A stretch of 61,317 bases of DNA from Salimicrobium album. GTDB lineage: Bacteria; Bacillota; Bacilli; Bacillales; Halobacillaceae. The translations under genes and the position numbers were made by a program. Shown here one piece after another: positions 19,242 through 31,493 of this stretch. Within the stretch, counting starts at the first letter, position 1. Each line of letters opens with the position of its first letter. The stretch covers positions 1-61,317 of the forward strand of contig NZ_FNOS01000007.1 in NCBI RefSeq assembly GCF_900107115.1, read 5' to 3'. The notes beneath the pieces are model-generated. The model was not told the DNA's origin and ran no database searches. It saw nothing but the letters and a program-made list of their open reading frames with translations.

Positions 19242-19607
19242 ATGAGTAACGAACAAATTATCGAAGCAATCAAAGAAATGTCCGTTCTTGAACTAAACGA
19301 CCTTGTAAAAGCAATCGAAGAAGAATTTGGTGTATCTGCAGCAGCTCCAGTAGCAGCAGCAGGCGCAGCAGGTGGCGAAGAAGCTGCTGAAGAGCAGACT
19401 GAATTCGACGTAGTTCTTGAAAACCCTGGAAGTTCCAAAATCAAAGTTGTTAAAGCGGTCCGCGAAGCAACTGGTCTTGGTCTTAAAGAAGCGAAAGACC
19501 TCGTTGATAACGCTCCTAAGCCTATCAAAGAAGGTATTGCTAAAGAAGACGCTGACGAGCTTAAAGCTACACTTGAAGAAGCAGGAGCTACAATCGAAGT
19601 TAAGTAA
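19242..19607 (+). CDS. rplL: Ribosomal protein L7/L12
   Basis: A 121-residue stalk protein that recruits translational GTPases. It has an N-terminal dimer helix, an Ala/Gly-rich hinge ([13 protein letters not shown]) and the C-terminal domain with [22 protein letters not shown] terminator follows. Confidence 0.98.
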   Translation: MSNEQIIEAIKEMSVLELNDLVKAIEEEFGVSAAAPVAAAGAAGGEEAAEEQTEFDVVLENPGSSKIKVVKAVREATGLGLKEAKDLVDNAPKPIKEGIAKEDADELKATLEEAGATIEVK

Positions 19608-19623
19608 TAAGTGCCCTGTGATG

Positions 19624-19650
19624 AAAGCCCGCTGTTTCCGGCGGGCTTTT
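19624..19650 (+). terminator. Terminator after rplL
   Basis: AAAGCCCGC and GCGGGCTTT form a 9-bp stem around TGTTTCCG, followed by TATTTAT. Confidence 0.85.
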
Positions 19651-19688
19651 ATTTATCTCCGGAATTCCTGCAGAGAGAGGGTGACTAT

Positions 19689-20291
19689 ATGACAGAACAT
19701 TACTATTCCAGAAATACGTCTAAAAAAAGTGAAAGGAAAAAATGGAGTGTGACACTGCAAGGGAAGTCATTCACATTTTTTTCCGACCACGCTGTATTTT
19801 CCAAAGACGGTGTCGACTTCGGTTCCAGAACACTGGCGGAAACATTCCAACCCCCGGAGGTGGAGGGGGATATCCTGGATATCGGCTGCGGTTATGGCCC
19901 GATCGGCCTCGCGCTTGCATCTGAAAGCCCGGCCCGCTCGGTAGTGATGGTGGACGTGAACGCACGGGCGCTGGAACTTGCAAAGGTCAATGCGGAAGAG
20001 AACAGGATAAACAATGTTGAAATCATTGAGAGTGATGGTGCGGAAGCAGTAGAAGACCGTACGTTTGCAGCCGCTGTTACCAACCCGCCGATACGTGCCG
20101 GGAAAAAGACGGTTCACCGTATCTTTGAAGAGGCGGAACATGTGCTGAAGGAAGGCGGAGAATTATGGGTCGTAATCCAGAAGAAACAGGGGGCGCCCTC
20201 CGCAGAAACAAAATTGAAAGAGCTTTTCAAAGAAGTCCATCTGATCCGGAAGAATAAAGGGTACTACATTTTTAAAGCAAAAAAGGTTTGA
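19689..20291 (+). CDS. ybxB: YbxB, RsmC-like SAM-dependent methyltransferase
   Basis: A 200-residue class I methyltransferase placed as in B. subtilis between rplL and rpoB. SAM-binding motif I is DIGCGYGPIGLALA, motif II is VVMVDVNARALELA, and the NPPIRAGK motif marks an N-methyltransferase of the RsmC type. A 16S rRNA guanine target is likely but unproven. The frame opens earlier, but ATG 19689 after GAGAGGGTG gives the family start MTEHYYS. Confidence 0.88.
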   Translation: MTEHYYSRNTSKKSERKKWSVTLQGKSFTFFSDHAVFSKDGVDFGSRTLAETFQPPEVEGDILDIGCGYGPIGLALASESPARSVVMVDVNARALELAKVNAEENRINNVEIIESDGAEAVEDRTFAAAVTNPPIRAGKKTVHRIFEEAEHVLKEGGELWVVIQKKQGAPSAETKLKELFKEVHLIRKNKGYYIFKAKKV

Positions 20292-20319
20292 CCCGCATTT
20301 CGGTTTGTGATAGTATAAT
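20288..20319 (+). promoter_or_regulatory. rpoB-rpoC promoter
   Basis: TTGACC (20288-20293) overlaps the ybxB stop. TAGTAT (20311-20316) lies at 17 bases with an upstream TG (extended -10). TATAAT (20314-20319) overlaps it at 20 bases. Confidence 0.72.
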
Positions 20320-20325
20320 AAAATG

Positions 20326-20663
20326 CCGGTATAAAAGATACGTGTCAAGTGTTTTTTTATTTTCCGGAAAACTACAACTGAAAATGTATGTAAGGTATGA
20401 GGTTTTCGAAAGAAGTAGAGGAGGCAATTTACTTAGTAGTAAAAATACGTAGAAATTCTTAGGAACTATGCGTATGTCCCTTTTCTTAATAAGGGAAACC
20501 TTTTTTTCTTTTTTGTCTAACGTTAGAGAGAAATGAAGATAAACCATTCACACTTCGTGGATGTTTACTATATTTACTTGCCAAGATTTAAGTAAGCAAG
20601 TTTTTTCGGCATGTATATGCCTTGAAATTTGTTAATAATATGCTTGTTTGAGGGGTGAATCTG
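20326..20663 (+). promoter_or_regulatory. Long structured rpoB leader
   Basis: About 340 bases without a convincing gene. Hairpins seen: ATACGTAG with CTATGCGTAT (bulged); TCCCTT/AAGGGA (20477-20482 with 20491-20496) followed by a T-rich run; CATTCAC/GTGGATG; and near the gene two mutually exclusive stems, TTACTT/AAGTAA (20574-20579 with 20590-20595) and ACTTGC/GCAAGT (20576-20581 with 20596-20601). The second is followed by TTTTT, like a terminator. This looks like an attenuator in front of the polymerase genes; the signal is unknown. Confidence 0.5.
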
Positions 20664-23600
20664 TTGACAGGTCAACTAGTTCAATATGGACGACACCGCC
20701 AGCGTAGAAGTTACGCGCGTATCAGTGAAGTTTTGGAATTGCCGAATCTTATCGAGATTCAAACAGCTTCGTACGATTGGTTCCTTAAGGAAGGTTTGAA
20801 GGAGATGTTCCAGGACATCTCTCCTGTAGAAGATTTTACGGGGAATCTGTCTCTTGAGTTCGTGGATTACAGTCTCGGAGAACCGAAATATCCGGTGGAT
20901 GAATCGAAGGACCGGGACGTGACGTACAACGCACCTCTTCGTGTGAAGGTTCGTCTGCACAATAAAGAAACCGGGGAAGTGAAAGAACAGGAAGTATTCA
21001 TGGGAGACTTCCCGCTTATGACGGATACAGGTACTTTCATTATAAACGGTGCGGAACGTGTCATCGTTTCGCAGCTGGTCCGCTCCCCGAGTGTCTATTT
21101 CAACGCCAAAGTCGATAAGAACGGGAAACGTGGTCACACTGCCACAGTTATTCCGAACCGCGGTGCATGGCTTGAATTTGAAACGGATGCGAAAGATGTA
21201 GCCCACGTGCGTATCGACCGTACCCGTAAGATGCCGATCACTGTACTGCTTCGTGCTCTCGGTTTCAGTAACGATGAGGAAATCATCGAGCTGCTTGGAG
21301 ACAACGAATATTTAAGAAATACTCTTGAAAAAGACAATACGGAGAACAGTGAGAAAGCTCTTCTGGAAATTTACGAGAGACTTCGCCCTGGAGAGCCGCC
21401 GACAGTGGAAAATGCGAAAAACCTTCTCATTTCCAGATTCTTCGACCCGAAACGATATGACTCGGCGCGTGTCGGTCGTTACAAGATGAACAAGAAGCTT
21501 CATATTAAGGATCGTCTTTTTAATCAGGTGCTTGCGGAGACGCTTGTAGATGAAGAAACGGGAGAAGTTCTCGGTGAAAAAGGCGACAAAATCGACCGTC
21601 GTCTTCTGAATAGACTCATCCCTCACTTCGATAAAGAAGAGAATTCGCTCGCTGAAGAAGATCTCCAGCCTGGAGACGCAATTCTGGATGAAGATGTTAA
21701 AGTTCAATCTGTGAAGGTCGTGGACCCTACAGATCCGGAAGGTGAAAAATCGATCAATGTTATCGGTAATGCGAACGTGGATAAAGATGTGAAACACATC
21801 ACTCCTGCCGATATCGTATCATCCATCAGTTATTTCTTTAACCTCCTCCATAAAGTCGGTCATACAGATGATATCGACCATCTGGGTAACCGTCGTCTGC
21901 GCAGTGTCGGAGAGTTGCTGCAGAACCAGTTCCGTATCGGTCTTTCCCGTATGGAGCGTGTAATCCGTGAACGTATGTCCATCCAGGACACCTCTTCCAT
22001 TACACCACAGCAGCTCATTAACATCAGACCGGTGATAGCTTCTATCAAGGAATTCTTCGGAAGTTCCCAGCTGTCCCAGTTTATGGACCAGACGAACCCG
22101 CTTGCCGAACTTACGCATAAGCGTCGTCTGTCCGCGCTTGGACCTGGTGGTCTGACACGTGAGCGTGCAGGTTTTGAAGTTCGTGACGTTCACTATTCCC
22201 ACTACGGGCGTATGTGCCCGATCGAAACGCCGGAAGGCCCGAACATCGGACTGATCAACTCGCTTTCAAGCTATGCGAAAGTGAATGAATTCGGCTTTAT
22301 TGAGACGCCGTATCGCCGTGTGGATCACGAAACCGGTAAAGTCACGGAATATATCGATTACCTGACGGCGGACGAGGAAGACAACTATGTAGTCGCTCAG
22401 GCGAACGCCATTCTGAATGAAGACGGTTCTTTTGCGGACTCTGAAGTTATCGCCCGTTTCCGTGGTGAGAACACGGCCGTGAGCCGCGATCGCCTCGACT
22501 ATATGGACGTTTCACCGAAGCAGGTCGTTTCTGCTGCGACTGCCTGTATTCCTTTCCTTGAGAACGATGACTCCAACCGTTCTCTTATGGGTGCCAACAT
22601 GCAGCGTCAGGCAGTACCTCTTATCCAGCCGGATGCCCCTATTGTAGGTACCGGGATGGAATATGTGTCCGGTAAGGATTCCGGTGCATCGGTCATCAAC
22701 CGTCACCCTGGTATCGTAGAACGGGTGGAAGCGAAAGAAGTACACGTACGCCGTATCTCCGAAGTGGACGGAAAAGAAGTGGAAGGCGATCTCGACAAAT
22801 ACCGTCTCCAGAAATTCATCCGCTCCAACCAGGGCAGCTGTTACAACCAGCGTCCGATCGTATCCAAAGGAGACCGTGTCAACAAAGGTGAAATCCTTGC
22901 CGATGGACCTTCCATGGATATGGGAGAGCTGGCGCTCGGACAGAACCCGCTCGTGGCCTTTATGACCTGGGATGGTTATAACTACGAGGACGCCGTAATC
23001 ATGAGCGAACGTCTCGTAAAAGACGATGTGTATACTTCCATCCATATCGAGGAATATGAATCGGAAGCCCGTGATACAAAACTCGGACCGGAAGAAATCA
23101 CCCGCGATATTCCGAACGTAGGGGAAGAAGCTCTTCGTGATCTTGATGATCGCGGAATTATCCGCATAGGCGCAGAGGTTAGTGACGGAGATCTTCTCGT
23201 CGGTAAAGTGACGCCTAAAGGTGTTACCGAACTTTCCGCAGAAGAACGTCTCCTCCACGCTATTTTTGGAGAAAAAGCCCGTGAAGTACGGGACACTTCC
23301 CTGCGTGTGCCGCACGGTGCCGGTGGTATCGTCCTTGACGTGAAGATATTCAACCGTGAAGACGGTGATGAATTGTCTCCTGGTGTAAACCAGCTGATCC
23401 GCGTATATATCGCTCAGAAACGTAAGATTTCTGAGGGGGACAAAATGGCCGGACGTCACGGTAACAAAGGTGTCATTTCAAAAATCCTTCCGGAAGAAGA
23501 CATGCCTTTCATGCCTGATGGAACACCGGTGGACGTCATGCTCAACCCGCTTGGTGTACCGTCCCGTATGAACATCGGACAGGTGCTGGAACTGCATCTC

Positions 23601-24191
23601 GGTATGGCTGCCCGTCAGTTGGGTGAGCGTGTCGCATCCCCTGTTTTCGACGGGGCCCGTGAAGAAGATGTGTGGGAAACACTCGAGGAAGCAGGACTTC
23701 CGCGCGATGCGAAAACGCTCCTCTATGACGGACGTACCGGAGAACCGTTCGACAACCGTATCTCCGTAGGTGTGATGTATATGATCAAGCTGTCCCACAT
23801 GGTGGACGATAAACTTCACGCCCGTTCGACAGGACCTTATTCACTCGTAACTCAGCAGCCGCTTGGCGGTAAAGCGCAATTCGGCGGTCAGCGTTTCGGT
23901 GAAATGGAAGTATGGGCTCTGGAAGCATACGGTGCGGCTTATACCCTTCAGGAAATTCTGACAGTGAAGTCGGATGACGTCGTTGGACGTGTGAAGACGT
24001 ATGAAGCGATCGTAAAAGGGGATAACGTCCCTGAACCCGGAGTGCCTGAATCCTTCAAGGTACTGATCAAGGAACTGCAGAGTCTCGGTATGGATGTAAA
24101 AATTCTTGCTGCCGACGAATCAGAAATAGAAATGCGAGATCTTGAAGAAGATCAGATTATCGAAACTGAAAAGCTGAATATGGAAAGCTAA
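20664..24191 (+). CDS. rpoB: RNA polymerase beta subunit
   Basis: A 1175-residue RpoB. The rifampicin region reads [20 protein letters not shown] then [12 protein letters not shown], the wild-type sequence also found in B. subtilis. The C-terminal [20 protein letters not shown] and [12 protein letters not shown] are conserved. TTG 20664 (six bases after AGGGGTG) matches the known B. subtilis start [12 protein letters not shown] 20655 overlaps the ribosome site. Confidence 0.98.
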   Translation: MTGQLVQYGRHRQRRSYARISEVLELPNLIEIQTASYDWFLKEGLKEMFQDISPVEDFTGNLSLEFVDYSLGEPKYPVDESKDRDVTYNAPLRVKVRLHNKETGEVKEQEVFMGDFPLMTDTGTFIINGAERVIVSQLVRSPSVYFNAKVDKNGKRGHTATVIPNRGAWLEFETDAKDVAHVRIDRTRKMPITVLLRALGFSNDEEIIELLGDNEYLRNTLEKDNTENSEKALLEIYERLRPGEPPTVENAKNLLISRFFDPKRYDSARVGRYKMNKKLHIKDRLFNQVLAETLVDEETGEVLGEKGDKIDRRLLNRLIPHFDKEENSLAEEDLQPGDAILDEDVKVQSVKVVDPTDPEGEKSINVIGNANVDKDVKHITPADIVSSISYFFNLLHKVGHTDDIDHLGNRRLRSVGELLQNQFRIGLSRMERVIRERMSIQDTSSITPQQLINIRPVIASIKEFFGSSQLSQFMDQTNPLAELTHKRRLSALGPGGLTRERAGFEVRDVHYSHYGRMCPIETPEGPNIGLINSLSSYAKVNEFGFIETPYRRVDHETGKVTEYIDYLTADEEDNYVVAQANAILNEDGSFADSEVIARFRGENTAVSRDRLDYMDVSPKQVVSAATACIPFLENDDSNRSLMGANMQRQAVPLIQPDAPIVGTGMEYVSGKDSGASVINRHPGIVERVEAKEVHVRRISEVDGKEVEGDLDKYRLQKFIRSNQGSCYNQRPIVSKGDRVNKGEILADGPSMDMGELALGQNPLVAFMTWDGYNYEDAVIMSERLVKDDVYTSIHIEEYESEARDTKLGPEEITRDIPNVGEEALRDLDDRGIIRIGAEVSDGDLLVGKVTPKGVTELSAEERLLHAIFGEKAREVRDTSLRVPHGAGGIVLDVKIFNREDGDELSPGVNQLIRVYIAQKRKISEGDKMAGRHGNKGVISKILPEEDMPFMPDGTPVDVMLNPLGVPSRMNIGQVLELHLGMAARQLGERVASPVFDGAREEDVWETLEEAGLPRDAKTLLYDGRTGEPFDNRISVGVMYMIKLSHMVDDKLHARSTGPYSLVTQQPLGGKAQFGGQRFGEMEVWALEAYGAAYTLQEILTVKSDDVVGRVKTYEAIVKGDNVPEPGVPESFKVLIKELQSLGMDVKILAADESEIEMRDLEEDQIIETEKLNMES

Positions 24192-24250
24192 GAGACGAAA
24201 GCACAAAATGGCTTGGGGAAAACCTGGAGACTTTAAGGGAGGTAAGCCCT

Positions 24251-27200
24251 TTGATAGATGTAAATAATTTTGAATATATGAAGATAGGTTTAGCTTCATC
24301 CGATAAGATTCGTTCCTGGTCATACGGAGAAGTGAAGAAGCCGGAAACAATCAACTACAGGACGTTGAAACCGGAGAAGGACGGTCTTTTCTGTGAGCGT
24401 ATTTTCGGTCCTCAAAAGGACTGGGAGTGTCACTGCGGAAAATACAAACGTGTCCGGTACAAAGGAATCGTTTGTGACCGTTGTGGAGTGGAAGTGACGA
24501 AATCGAAAGTACGCCGTGAGCGTATGGGGCACCTGGAACTCGCTGCCCCGATTTCTCACATCTGGTACTTCAAAGGAATTCCGAGCCGGATGGGACTTGT
24601 ACTTGATATGTCCCCGAGAGCGCTGGAAGAGGTCATTTATTTTGCCTCTTACATCGTTACGGATCCGGGAGAAACGGGCCTTGAGAAGAAACAGCTTCTT
24701 TCCGAGAAGGAATACCGTTCGTATCGCGAGAAGTACAGAACCGGTTTTCATGCTGATATGGGAGCCGAAGCAATCCGTCTCCTTCTATATGATATAGATC
24801 TTGATGAAGAAGTGGGAACACTTAAAGAAGAATTGAAAACAGCGCAGGGACAGCGACGCACAAGAGCGATTAAGCGTCTCGAGGTGCTGGAGTCCTTCCG
24901 TAACTCAGGGAATGACCCTGCATGGATGATTCTTGATGTTCTTCCGGTCATCCCTCCGGAGCTTCGTCCGATGGTACAGCTGGATGGAGGCCGTTTTGCG
25001 ACGTCCGACCTGAACGATCTGTATCGCCGGGTCATCAACCGTAACAACCGTCTGAAGCGTCTGCTTGATCTTGGAGCTCCGACTATTATCGTGCAAAACG
25101 AAAAACGTATGCTTCAGGAAGCAGTGGATGCGCTTATCGATAACGGGCGTCGCGGTCGTCCGGTCACCGGTCCCGGTAACCGTCCTTTGAAATCTCTTTC
25201 TCACATGCTGAAAGGGAAACAGGGTCGTTTCCGTCAGAACCTGCTCGGGAAACGTGTCGACTATTCCGGTCGTTCCGTTATCATCGTAGGTCCGAGTCTG
25301 AAAATGTACCAGTGTGGGCTCCCGAGAGAAATGGCGCTGGAACTGTTCAAACCGTTCGTTATGAAAGAGCTTGTCTCAAGAGGTCTTGCTCACAACATCA
25401 AATCGGCGAAACGTAAGATTGAACGGGTTCACGACGAAGTATGGGATGTACTGGAAGACGTTATCAAAGAACATCCGGTACTGTTGAACCGCGCACCTAC
25501 ACTTCACCGTCTGGGTATCCAGGCTTTCGAACCGACACTGGTGGAAGGACGGGCAATCCGCCTTCACCCGCTCGTTTGTACTGCTTATAACGCAGACTTC
25601 GACGGGGACCAGATGGCCGTGCACGTTCCTCTTTCTTCCGAGGCTCAGGCAGAAGCACGCATCCTGATGCTTGCCGCTCAGAACATCCTGAACCCGAAAG
25701 ATGGAAAACCGGTCGTTACACCGTCCCAGGACATGGTACTCGGTAACTATTACCTTTCTCTTGAGAGGAAAGGCGCTATCGGTGAAGGTATGAGATTCAA
25801 AGATCTGAACGAAGCTCTTATGGCTTATCAGAACGGATATGTACACTTGCACACACGTGTAGCAGTACAGGCCAGTTCACTTAAAAACGAAACTTTCACC
25901 GAAGAACAGAAGAACCAGATGCTGGTTACGACTGTCGGGAAGCTTATTTTCAACGACATGCTTCCGGCTTCGTTCCCTTACATGAACGAGCCGACTCAGA
26001 GCAACCTGGAAATTAAAACACCTGATCATTACTTCATCGAAAAAGGTACGGACGTCCACGAAGATCTGAAACAGCGGGAGATCGTACCACCTTTCAAAAA
26101 AGGTATACTCGGTGATATCATCGCCGAAGTGTTCAAACGCTTCTCTATCAGTGAAACGTCCCGTATGCTGGATGAGATGAAGGATCTCGGTTTCAAATAT
26201 TCCACGAAAGCCGGTATTACTGTCGGGGTTTCCGATGTGGTGGTACTGAGTGACAAAGAAGAAATTCTTGATGAAGGACAGGAGAAAGTGGACCAAGTCT
26301 CCAAGCAGTTCCGTCGTGGTCTGATTACAGATACAGAGCGTTACAACCGCGTCATTGAAATCTGGTCGCAGGCGAAAGACACCATTCAGGAACGTCTGAT
26401 GGCGTCTCTCGATACTACCAACCCGATTTACATGATGAGTGATTCCGGAGCGCGTGGTAACGCATCCAACTTCACTCAGCTTGCCGGTATGCGTGGTCTT
26501 ATGGCTAACCCGTCCGGACAGATCATCGAACTACCGATCAAGTCCAGTTTCCGGGAAGGTCTTACTGTGCTTGAGTACTTTATTTCCACACACGGGGCAC
26601 GTAAAGGTCTTGCGGATACCGCACTTAAGACTGCCGACTCCGGGTATCTCACCCGTCGTCTTGTAGACGTGGCTCAGGATGTAATTGTACGTGAAGATGA
26701 TTGCGGAACGGACAGAGGACTGAACGTGTCCGCTCTTAAAGAAGGTTCCGAAGTCATCGAACCGCTCGTGGATCGTCTCGTTGGACGGACGTCATTCCAG
26801 AAAGTGACTCATCCGGAGACCGGAGAGGTGCTGGCTGTGCGTAACGAAATCATCTCCGAAGAAGCAGCGAAAACGATTGAAGATTCCGGAGTGGAAGAGG
26901 TAACCATCCGCTCGGCCTTCACTTGTCATACGAAACACGGCGTTTGTAAGAAGTGTTACGGTCGTAACCTGGCAACAGGTGACGAAGTGGAAGTCGGAGA
27001 GGCAGTAGGAATCATTGCTGCTCAGTCTATCGGTGAACCTGGTACGCAGCTTACTATGCGTACGTTCCACACAGGCGGAGTTGCCGGAGATGACATCACG
27101 CAGGGTCTTCCGCGTATCCAGGAGATCGTGGAGGCACGTAATCCGAAAGGACAGGCGGTCATCTCAGAAATCGACGGTTCGGTGTATGATGTGAAAGAAG

Positions 27201-27859
27201 TTAAAGAGAAACTTGAAATCACTGTACAGGGAGCCGTAGAATCCCGAAGTTATACAGCTCCTTACGGGGCAAGAATGAAACTGAACGTCGGAGATGAAGT
27301 GAAATCCGGGGACGCTCTTACGGAAGGTTCTATCGATCCGAAAGAACTGCTTCAGGTAAGAGGTCTTGAAGGGGTGGAAGCTTACCTCCTTAAAGAAGTT
27401 CAGAAAGTGTACCGTATGCAAGGGGTGGAAATTTCCGATAAACACGTAGAAGTAATGGTGCGCCAGATGCTTCGTAAGGTGCGTGTGCTGGACTCCGGTG
27501 ATACGGATGTACTTCCAGGGACTCTCATGGAAATCCATCAGTTCAAAGAAGCCAACCAGCGTGTACTCATGGAAGGCGGGCAGCCGGCAGTCGGCAGACC
27601 GGTCATCCTTGGTATTACGAAGGCTTCCCTTGAAACGGACAGCTTCCTTTCGGCTGCTTCCTTCCAGGAAACGACTCGTGTCCTGACCGATGCAGCGATC
27701 AAAGGAAAACGCGATGAACTACTTGGTCTTAAAGAGAACGTTATTATCGGTAAACTTGTGCCTGCGGGTACCGGCATGAATCGTTATCGTACGATCCAGT
27801 CCGAACACGAGAACAAGAACCGGGAAGAGCAGGTTCAGGAAGAACCTACGCAAGCTTAA
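24251..27859 (+). CDS. rpoC: RNA polymerase beta' subunit
   Basis: A 1202-residue RpoC. The active-site [12 protein letters not shown] with its three Mg-binding Asp is present, along with the N-terminal zinc site (CHCG...CDRCG) and the second zinc cluster ([13 protein letters not shown]). A TTG start (24251) lies 8 bases after GGAGG and matches the family opening DVNNFEYM. It follows rpoB by 59 bases. Confidence 0.98.
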   Translation: MIDVNNFEYMKIGLASSDKIRSWSYGEVKKPETINYRTLKPEKDGLFCERIFGPQKDWECHCGKYKRVRYKGIVCDRCGVEVTKSKVRRERMGHLELAAPISHIWYFKGIPSRMGLVLDMSPRALEEVIYFASYIVTDPGETGLEKKQLLSEKEYRSYREKYRTGFHADMGAEAIRLLLYDIDLDEEVGTLKEELKTAQGQRRTRAIKRLEVLESFRNSGNDPAWMILDVLPVIPPELRPMVQLDGGRFATSDLNDLYRRVINRNNRLKRLLDLGAPTIIVQNEKRMLQEAVDALIDNGRRGRPVTGPGNRPLKSLSHMLKGKQGRFRQNLLGKRVDYSGRSVIIVGPSLKMYQCGLPREMALELFKPFVMKELVSRGLAHNIKSAKRKIERVHDEVWDVLEDVIKEHPVLLNRAPTLHRLGIQAFEPTLVEGRAIRLHPLVCTAYNADFDGDQMAVHVPLSSEAQAEARILMLAAQNILNPKDGKPVVTPSQDMVLGNYYLSLERKGAIGEGMRFKDLNEALMAYQNGYVHLHTRVAVQASSLKNETFTEEQKNQMLVTTVGKLIFNDMLPASFPYMNEPTQSNLEIKTPDHYFIEKGTDVHEDLKQREIVPPFKKGILGDIIAEVFKRFSISETSRMLDEMKDLGFKYSTKAGITVGVSDVVVLSDKEEILDEGQEKVDQVSKQFRRGLITDTERYNRVIEIWSQAKDTIQERLMASLDTTNPIYMMSDSGARGNASNFTQLAGMRGLMANPSGQIIELPIKSSFREGLTVLEYFISTHGARKGLADTALKTADSGYLTRRLVDVAQDVIVREDDCGTDRGLNVSALKEGSEVIEPLVDRLVGRTSFQKVTHPETGEVLAVRNEIISEEAAKTIEDSGVEEVTIRSAFTCHTKHGVCKKCYGRNLATGDEVEVGEAVGIIAAQSIGEPGTQLTMRTFHTGGVAGDDITQGLPRIQEIVEARNPKGQAVISEIDGSVYDVKEVKEKLEITVQGAVESRSYTAPYGARMKLNVGDEVKSGDALTEGSIDPKELLQVRGLEGVEAYLLKEVQKVYRMQGVEISDKHVEVMVRQMLRKVRVLDSGDTDVLPGTLMEIHQFKEANQRVLMEGGQPAVGRPVILGITKASLETDSFLSAASFQETTRVLTDAAIKGKRDELLGLKENVIIGKLVPAGTGMNRYRTIQSEHENKNREEQVQEEPTQA

Positions 27860-27909
27860 ATACAAGGGTGACAGAAGGAAGTACCTTGAGAAAAAAACTC
27901 TATGGAGTG

Positions 27910-27941
27910 TTGACACTCATAGGATAGGGTGGTACTATAAT
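27910..27941 (+). promoter_or_regulatory. Promoter of rplGB-rpsL-rpsG-fusA
   Basis: TTGACA (27910-27915), then TACTAT at a 17-base spacer (27933-27938) overlapping TATAAT (27936-27941) at 20 bases. The -35 sits in a GAGTGT/ACACTC inverted repeat (27905-27918). Confidence 0.78.
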
Positions 27942-27982
27942 CAAGGTGCTTCCACAACCTTGTTACTTTGGAGGATATGCTA

Positions 27983-28231
27983 TTGTCTTATGAAAAAGTA
28001 GCACAGGCTAAATCGAATTTAGTGATTGGAACAAAGCAGACCATCAAAGCGATTAAAGCCGGAACAGTAACGGAAGTGATAGTGGCAGCAGATGCCGATC
28101 CGGAAGTTACAGGAAAGGTGATCAAAGTCGCCCGTCAATTTTCCGTTGACTACCATGAAGTTCCATCAGCAAAAGAACTCGGAAACGCCTGCGGAATTGA
28201 TGTAGGTGCTGCAACAGTGGCTATTAAATAA
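27983..28231 (+). CDS. rplGB: L7Ae-family ribosomal protein (YbxF)
   Basis: An 82-residue kink-turn-binding L7Ae-type protein, the same length as B. subtilis YbxF. The core GTKQTIKAIKAGTVTEVIVA and ACGIDVGAATVAI are typical. The TTG start at 27983 lies eight bases after GGAGG and aligns with the family start SYEKV. ATG 27977 is too close to the ribosome site. Confidence 0.92.
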   Translation: MSYEKVAQAKSNLVIGTKQTIKAIKAGTVTEVIVAADADPEVTGKVIKVARQFSVDYHEVPSAKELGNACGIDVGAATVAIK

Positions 28232-28326
28232 CAGGTTTTGGCGCGTGTTGCGCGAAAGCTTTGTTTTTTGCCTTTTTATGAACCACCTGGATGTGTGGTA
28301 TTAAGAAATGAAGGGAGGACAACATC

Positions 28327-28740
28327 ATGCCAACAATTAACCAACTCGTACGTAAAGGCCGTGTGAGTAAAAGTAAAAAAACTGACTCACCAGCTCTTAA
28401 CAAGGGGTATAACAGTTACAGAAAACGCATGACTGACGAGCCGTCTCCACAAAAACGTGGTGTATGTACCCGTGTCGGTACAATGGCTCCGAAGAAACCG
28501 AACTCGGCTCTTCGTAAATATGCACGTGTGCGTTTGACTAACCAGCTCGAAGTGAACGCCTACATTCCAGGAATGGGGCACAATCTTCAGGAGCACAGTG
28601 TGGTACTTATCCGTGGCGGTCGTGTTAAAGACTTGCCAGGTGTACGTTATCACGTTGTTCGCGGTGCGCTTGACACAGCACCGGTAGAAGGCCGCAGACA
28701 AGGCCGTTCCAAGTACGGTAGAAAAAAACCTAAGCAGTAA
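28327..28740 (+). CDS. rpsL: Ribosomal protein S12
   Basis: A 137-residue S12 of the 30S decoding centre. Both streptomycin-site lysines are wild type ([11 protein letters not shown] and [10 protein letters not shown]), so no resistance mutation is visible. It precedes rpsG in the str operon. Confidence 0.98.
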   Translation: MPTINQLVRKGRVSKSKKTDSPALNKGYNSYRKRMTDEPSPQKRGVCTRVGTMAPKKPNSALRKYARVRLTNQLEVNAYIPGMGHNLQEHSVVLIRGGRVKDLPGVRYHVVRGALDTAPVEGRRQGRSKYGRKKPKQ

Positions 28741-28778
28741 AATAAAACGATCAACACTCGAAGGAAGGAGGGGGACAT

Positions 28779-29249
28779 ATGCCACGTAAAGGTCCAGTAG
28801 CTAAACGTGATGTGTTAGCCGACCCTATTTATGATTCCAAGCTAGTAACGCGTCTGATCAACCAGATTATGGTGGACGGTAAACGCGGGAAAGCCCAGAC
28901 CATTCTTTACAAAGCATTTGAACTCGTTCAGGAACGTAGCGGAAATGATGCCATGGAGGCTTTTGATGAAGCCATGAAGAACGTAATGCCAGTACTTGAA
29001 GTACGCGCCCGCCGCGTCGGTGGTTCCAACTATCAGGTACCGGTTGAAGTTCGTCCGGAGCGTCGTCAGGCACTCGGACTCCGTTTTCTTGTAAACTATG
29101 CGCGTCTACGCGGCGAGAAGACAATGCAGGAACGTCTGGCGAATGAAATTCTTGACGCAGCAAACAATACAGGTGCTGCCGTGAAACGCCGTGAAGAAAT
29201 GCACAAGATGGCCGAAGCGAACAAAGCATTCGCTCACTATCGCTGGTAA
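28779..29249 (+). CDS. rpsG: Ribosomal protein S7
   Basis: A 156-residue S7 that nucleates assembly of the 30S head. The conserved [18 protein letters not shown] and [21 protein letters not shown] are present. A strong AAGGAGGGGG ribosome site precedes the ATG. Confidence 0.98.
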   Translation: MPRKGPVAKRDVLADPIYDSKLVTRLINQIMVDGKRGKAQTILYKAFELVQERSGNDAMEAFDEAMKNVMPVLEVRARRVGGSNYQVPVEVRPERRQALGLRFLVNYARLRGEKTMQERLANEILDAANNTGAAVKRREEMHKMAEANKAFAHYRW

Positions 29250-29291
29250 GTACGAGAAACAAAAATTCTTAATTAGGGAGGAGAAGGATTC

Positions 29292-31370
29292 ATGCCTAGA
29301 GAGTTCTCCTTGGAAAATACTCGGAACATTGGCATCATGGCTCACATCGATGCCGGTAAAACGACAGCAACAGAACGTATCCTTTTCTACACGGGGCGTA
29401 TTCACAAAATCGGAGAAACACACGAAGGTGCTTCTCAGATGGACTGGATGTCCCAGGAGCAGGAGCGTGGAATCACGATTACTTCTGCAGCAACGACAGC
29501 ACAATGGAAAGGTCACCGTATCAACATCATCGATACACCGGGACACGTAGACTTCACAGTCGAAGTGGAACGTTCCCTGCGTGTATTGGACGGATCCATT
29601 GCTGTACTGGACGCCCAGTCCGGTGTAGAACCTCAGACAGAAACAGTATGGCGCCAGGCGACGACGTACGGCGTTCCGCGTATCGTATTCGTCAACAAGA
29701 TGGATAAAGTAGGAGCAGATTTCATCTACTCCCTCGGAACCCTTCAGGAACGTCTCGGAGCTAACGCTGCGGCTGTACAGCTTCCAATCGGTGCCGAAGA
29801 TCACTTCGAAGGAATTATCGATCTGATCTCTATGCAAGCCTTCTACTATCTTGATGATCTCGGAACGCGTGCGGAAGCCCGCGAAATCCCGGATGAGTAT
29901 AAAGAACAGGCGGAAGAATACCGTGGTAAACTTATCGAGTCCGTTGCAGAACTTGACGAAGAGCTCATGATGAAATATCTCGAAGGAGAAGAAATCAACA
30001 ACGACGAGCTTAAGAAAGCTATTCGTCAGGGTACCCTGGACGTTGAGTTCTACCCGGTATACTGCGGATCTGCCTTTAAAAACAAAGGTGTTCAGCTACT
30101 TGTTGACGGAGTTATCGACTACCTTCCATCACCGCTGGATGTACGTGCCATTGAAGGCCACGTGCCACAGACGGAAGAAGAAGTAGTACGTAAACCTGAC
30201 GATGACGAGCCGTTCTCCGCTCTTGCATTTAAAGTGGCGACGGATCCTTACGTCGGTAAACTTACTTTCTTCAGGGTTTACTCAGGTACGTTGAAATCCG
30301 GTTCATACGTGAAAAACTCCACGAAGGATAAACGTGAGCGTGTAGGTCGTATCCTGCAGATGCACGCAAACTCCCGTGAAGAGATTTCACAAGTGTACTC
30401 CGGTGACATCGCCGGTGCCGTCGGACTTAAAGATACTGGAACAGGAGACACATTGTGTGATGAAAAGAATCTCGTTATTCTTGAAACCATGGAATTCCCT
30501 GAACCGGTAATCGACGTAGCGATCGAGCCGAAATCGAAAGCGGATCAGGACAAAATGTCCATCGCTCTTGGTAAACTGGCAGAAGAAGATCCTACATTCC
30601 GTACGGAAACACATGAAGAAACCGGTCAGACGATCATCTCCGGTATGGGTGAACTTCACCTGGACATCATTGTTGACCGTCTGAAACGTGAATTCAAAGT
30701 GGACGCCGACATCGGTGCTCCGCAGGTTGCCTATCGTGAAACATTCCGCGCTTCTGCGAATGTGGAAGGTAAATTCGTACGTCAGTCCGGCGGACGTGGT
30801 CAGTATGGACACGTATGGGTCACTATCGAACCTAACGAAGAAGGTGCCGGTTTTGAGTTCGTGAACAAAATCGTCGGTGGTGTAGTACCACGCGAATATA
30901 TCCCTTCCGTTGAACAGGGACTCAGAGAATCAATGGAAAACGGTGTGTTGGCCGGTTACCCGCTTGTTGACGTTAAAGCTACTCTTTTCGATGGAAGCTA
31001 CCACGATGTAGACTCTAACGAAATGGCATTTAAAGTAGCTGGTTCCATGGCGCTTAAAGAAGCGAAAAGTAAATGTCAGCCGGTACTTCTTGAGCCGATG
31101 ATGAGAGTAGAAATCGTCATCCCTGAAGAGTACATGGGAGACATCATGGGTGATGTCACTTCACGTCGTGGACGTGTAGACGGTATGGAAGCTCGCGGAC
31201 CGGCTCAGGTCGTAAACGCGTACGTACCGCTTTCCGAAATGTTCGGTTACGCGACTGCTCTTCGTTCTAACACGCAGGGTCGCGGAGCTTACACTATGTA
31301 CTTTGATCACTATGCAGAAGTGCCGAAAAGCATTTCCGAAGAGATCATTAAGAAAAACGTCGGTGGTTAA
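29292..31370 (+). CDS. fusA: Elongation factor G
   Basis: A 692-residue translocase GTPase. G1 [10 protein letters not shown]2/switch I around the conserved [12 protein letters not shown]3 DTPGHVDF and G4 NKMDK are intact, and domains II-V follow. It is spaced 42 bases after rpsG in the str operon. Confidence 0.98.
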   Translation: MPREFSLENTRNIGIMAHIDAGKTTATERILFYTGRIHKIGETHEGASQMDWMSQEQERGITITSAATTAQWKGHRINIIDTPGHVDFTVEVERSLRVLDGSIAVLDAQSGVEPQTETVWRQATTYGVPRIVFVNKMDKVGADFIYSLGTLQERLGANAAAVQLPIGAEDHFEGIIDLISMQAFYYLDDLGTRAEAREIPDEYKEQAEEYRGKLIESVAELDEELMMKYLEGEEINNDELKKAIRQGTLDVEFYPVYCGSAFKNKGVQLLVDGVIDYLPSPLDVRAIEGHVPQTEEEVVRKPDDDEPFSALAFKVATDPYVGKLTFFRVYSGTLKSGSYVKNSTKDKRERVGRILQMHANSREEISQVYSGDIAGAVGLKDTGTGDTLCDEKNLVILETMEFPEPVIDVAIEPKSKADQDKMSIALGKLAEEDPTFRTETHEETGQTIISGMGELHLDIIVDRLKREFKVDADIGAPQVAYRETFRASANVEGKFVRQSGGRGQYGHVWVTIEPNEEGAGFEFVNKIVGGVVPREYIPSVEQGLRESMENGVLAGYPLVDVKATLFDGSYHDVDSNEMAFKVAGSMALKEAKSKCQPVLLEPMMRVEIVIPEEYMGDIMGDVTSRRGRVDGMEARGPAQVVNAYVPLSEMFGYATALRSNTQGRGAYTMYFDHYAEVPKSISEEIIKKNVGG

Positions 31371-31379
31371 TTAATCTTA

Positions 31380-31408
31380 TTGACGTTTAAAAGGAATAAT
31401 TGTATGGT
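31380..31408 (+). promoter_or_regulatory. tuf promoter and short leader hairpin
   Basis: TTGACG (31380-31385) and TATGGT (31403-31408) with a 17-base spacer. Just after it, GCAGAGAAGAA and TTCTTCCCTGC form a hairpin with one mismatch. tuf can therefore be transcribed apart from fusA. Confidence 0.65.
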
Positions 31409-31493
31409 AAGCAGAGAAGAATTTGGTTTCTTCCCTGCTCCATCCAATACCTTTATAAATACATTTTCATTATATTAAAGGAGGAACTATAGA

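Noticed and set aside
20397-20462. A 21-codon reading frame (MRFSKEVEEAIYLVVKIRRN...) in the rpoB leader, a possible leader peptide.
   Set aside because: Its ribosome site is too close to the ATG, it does not overlap the competing hairpins, and it has no run of control codons. A GAGGAGG inside it has no usable start after it.
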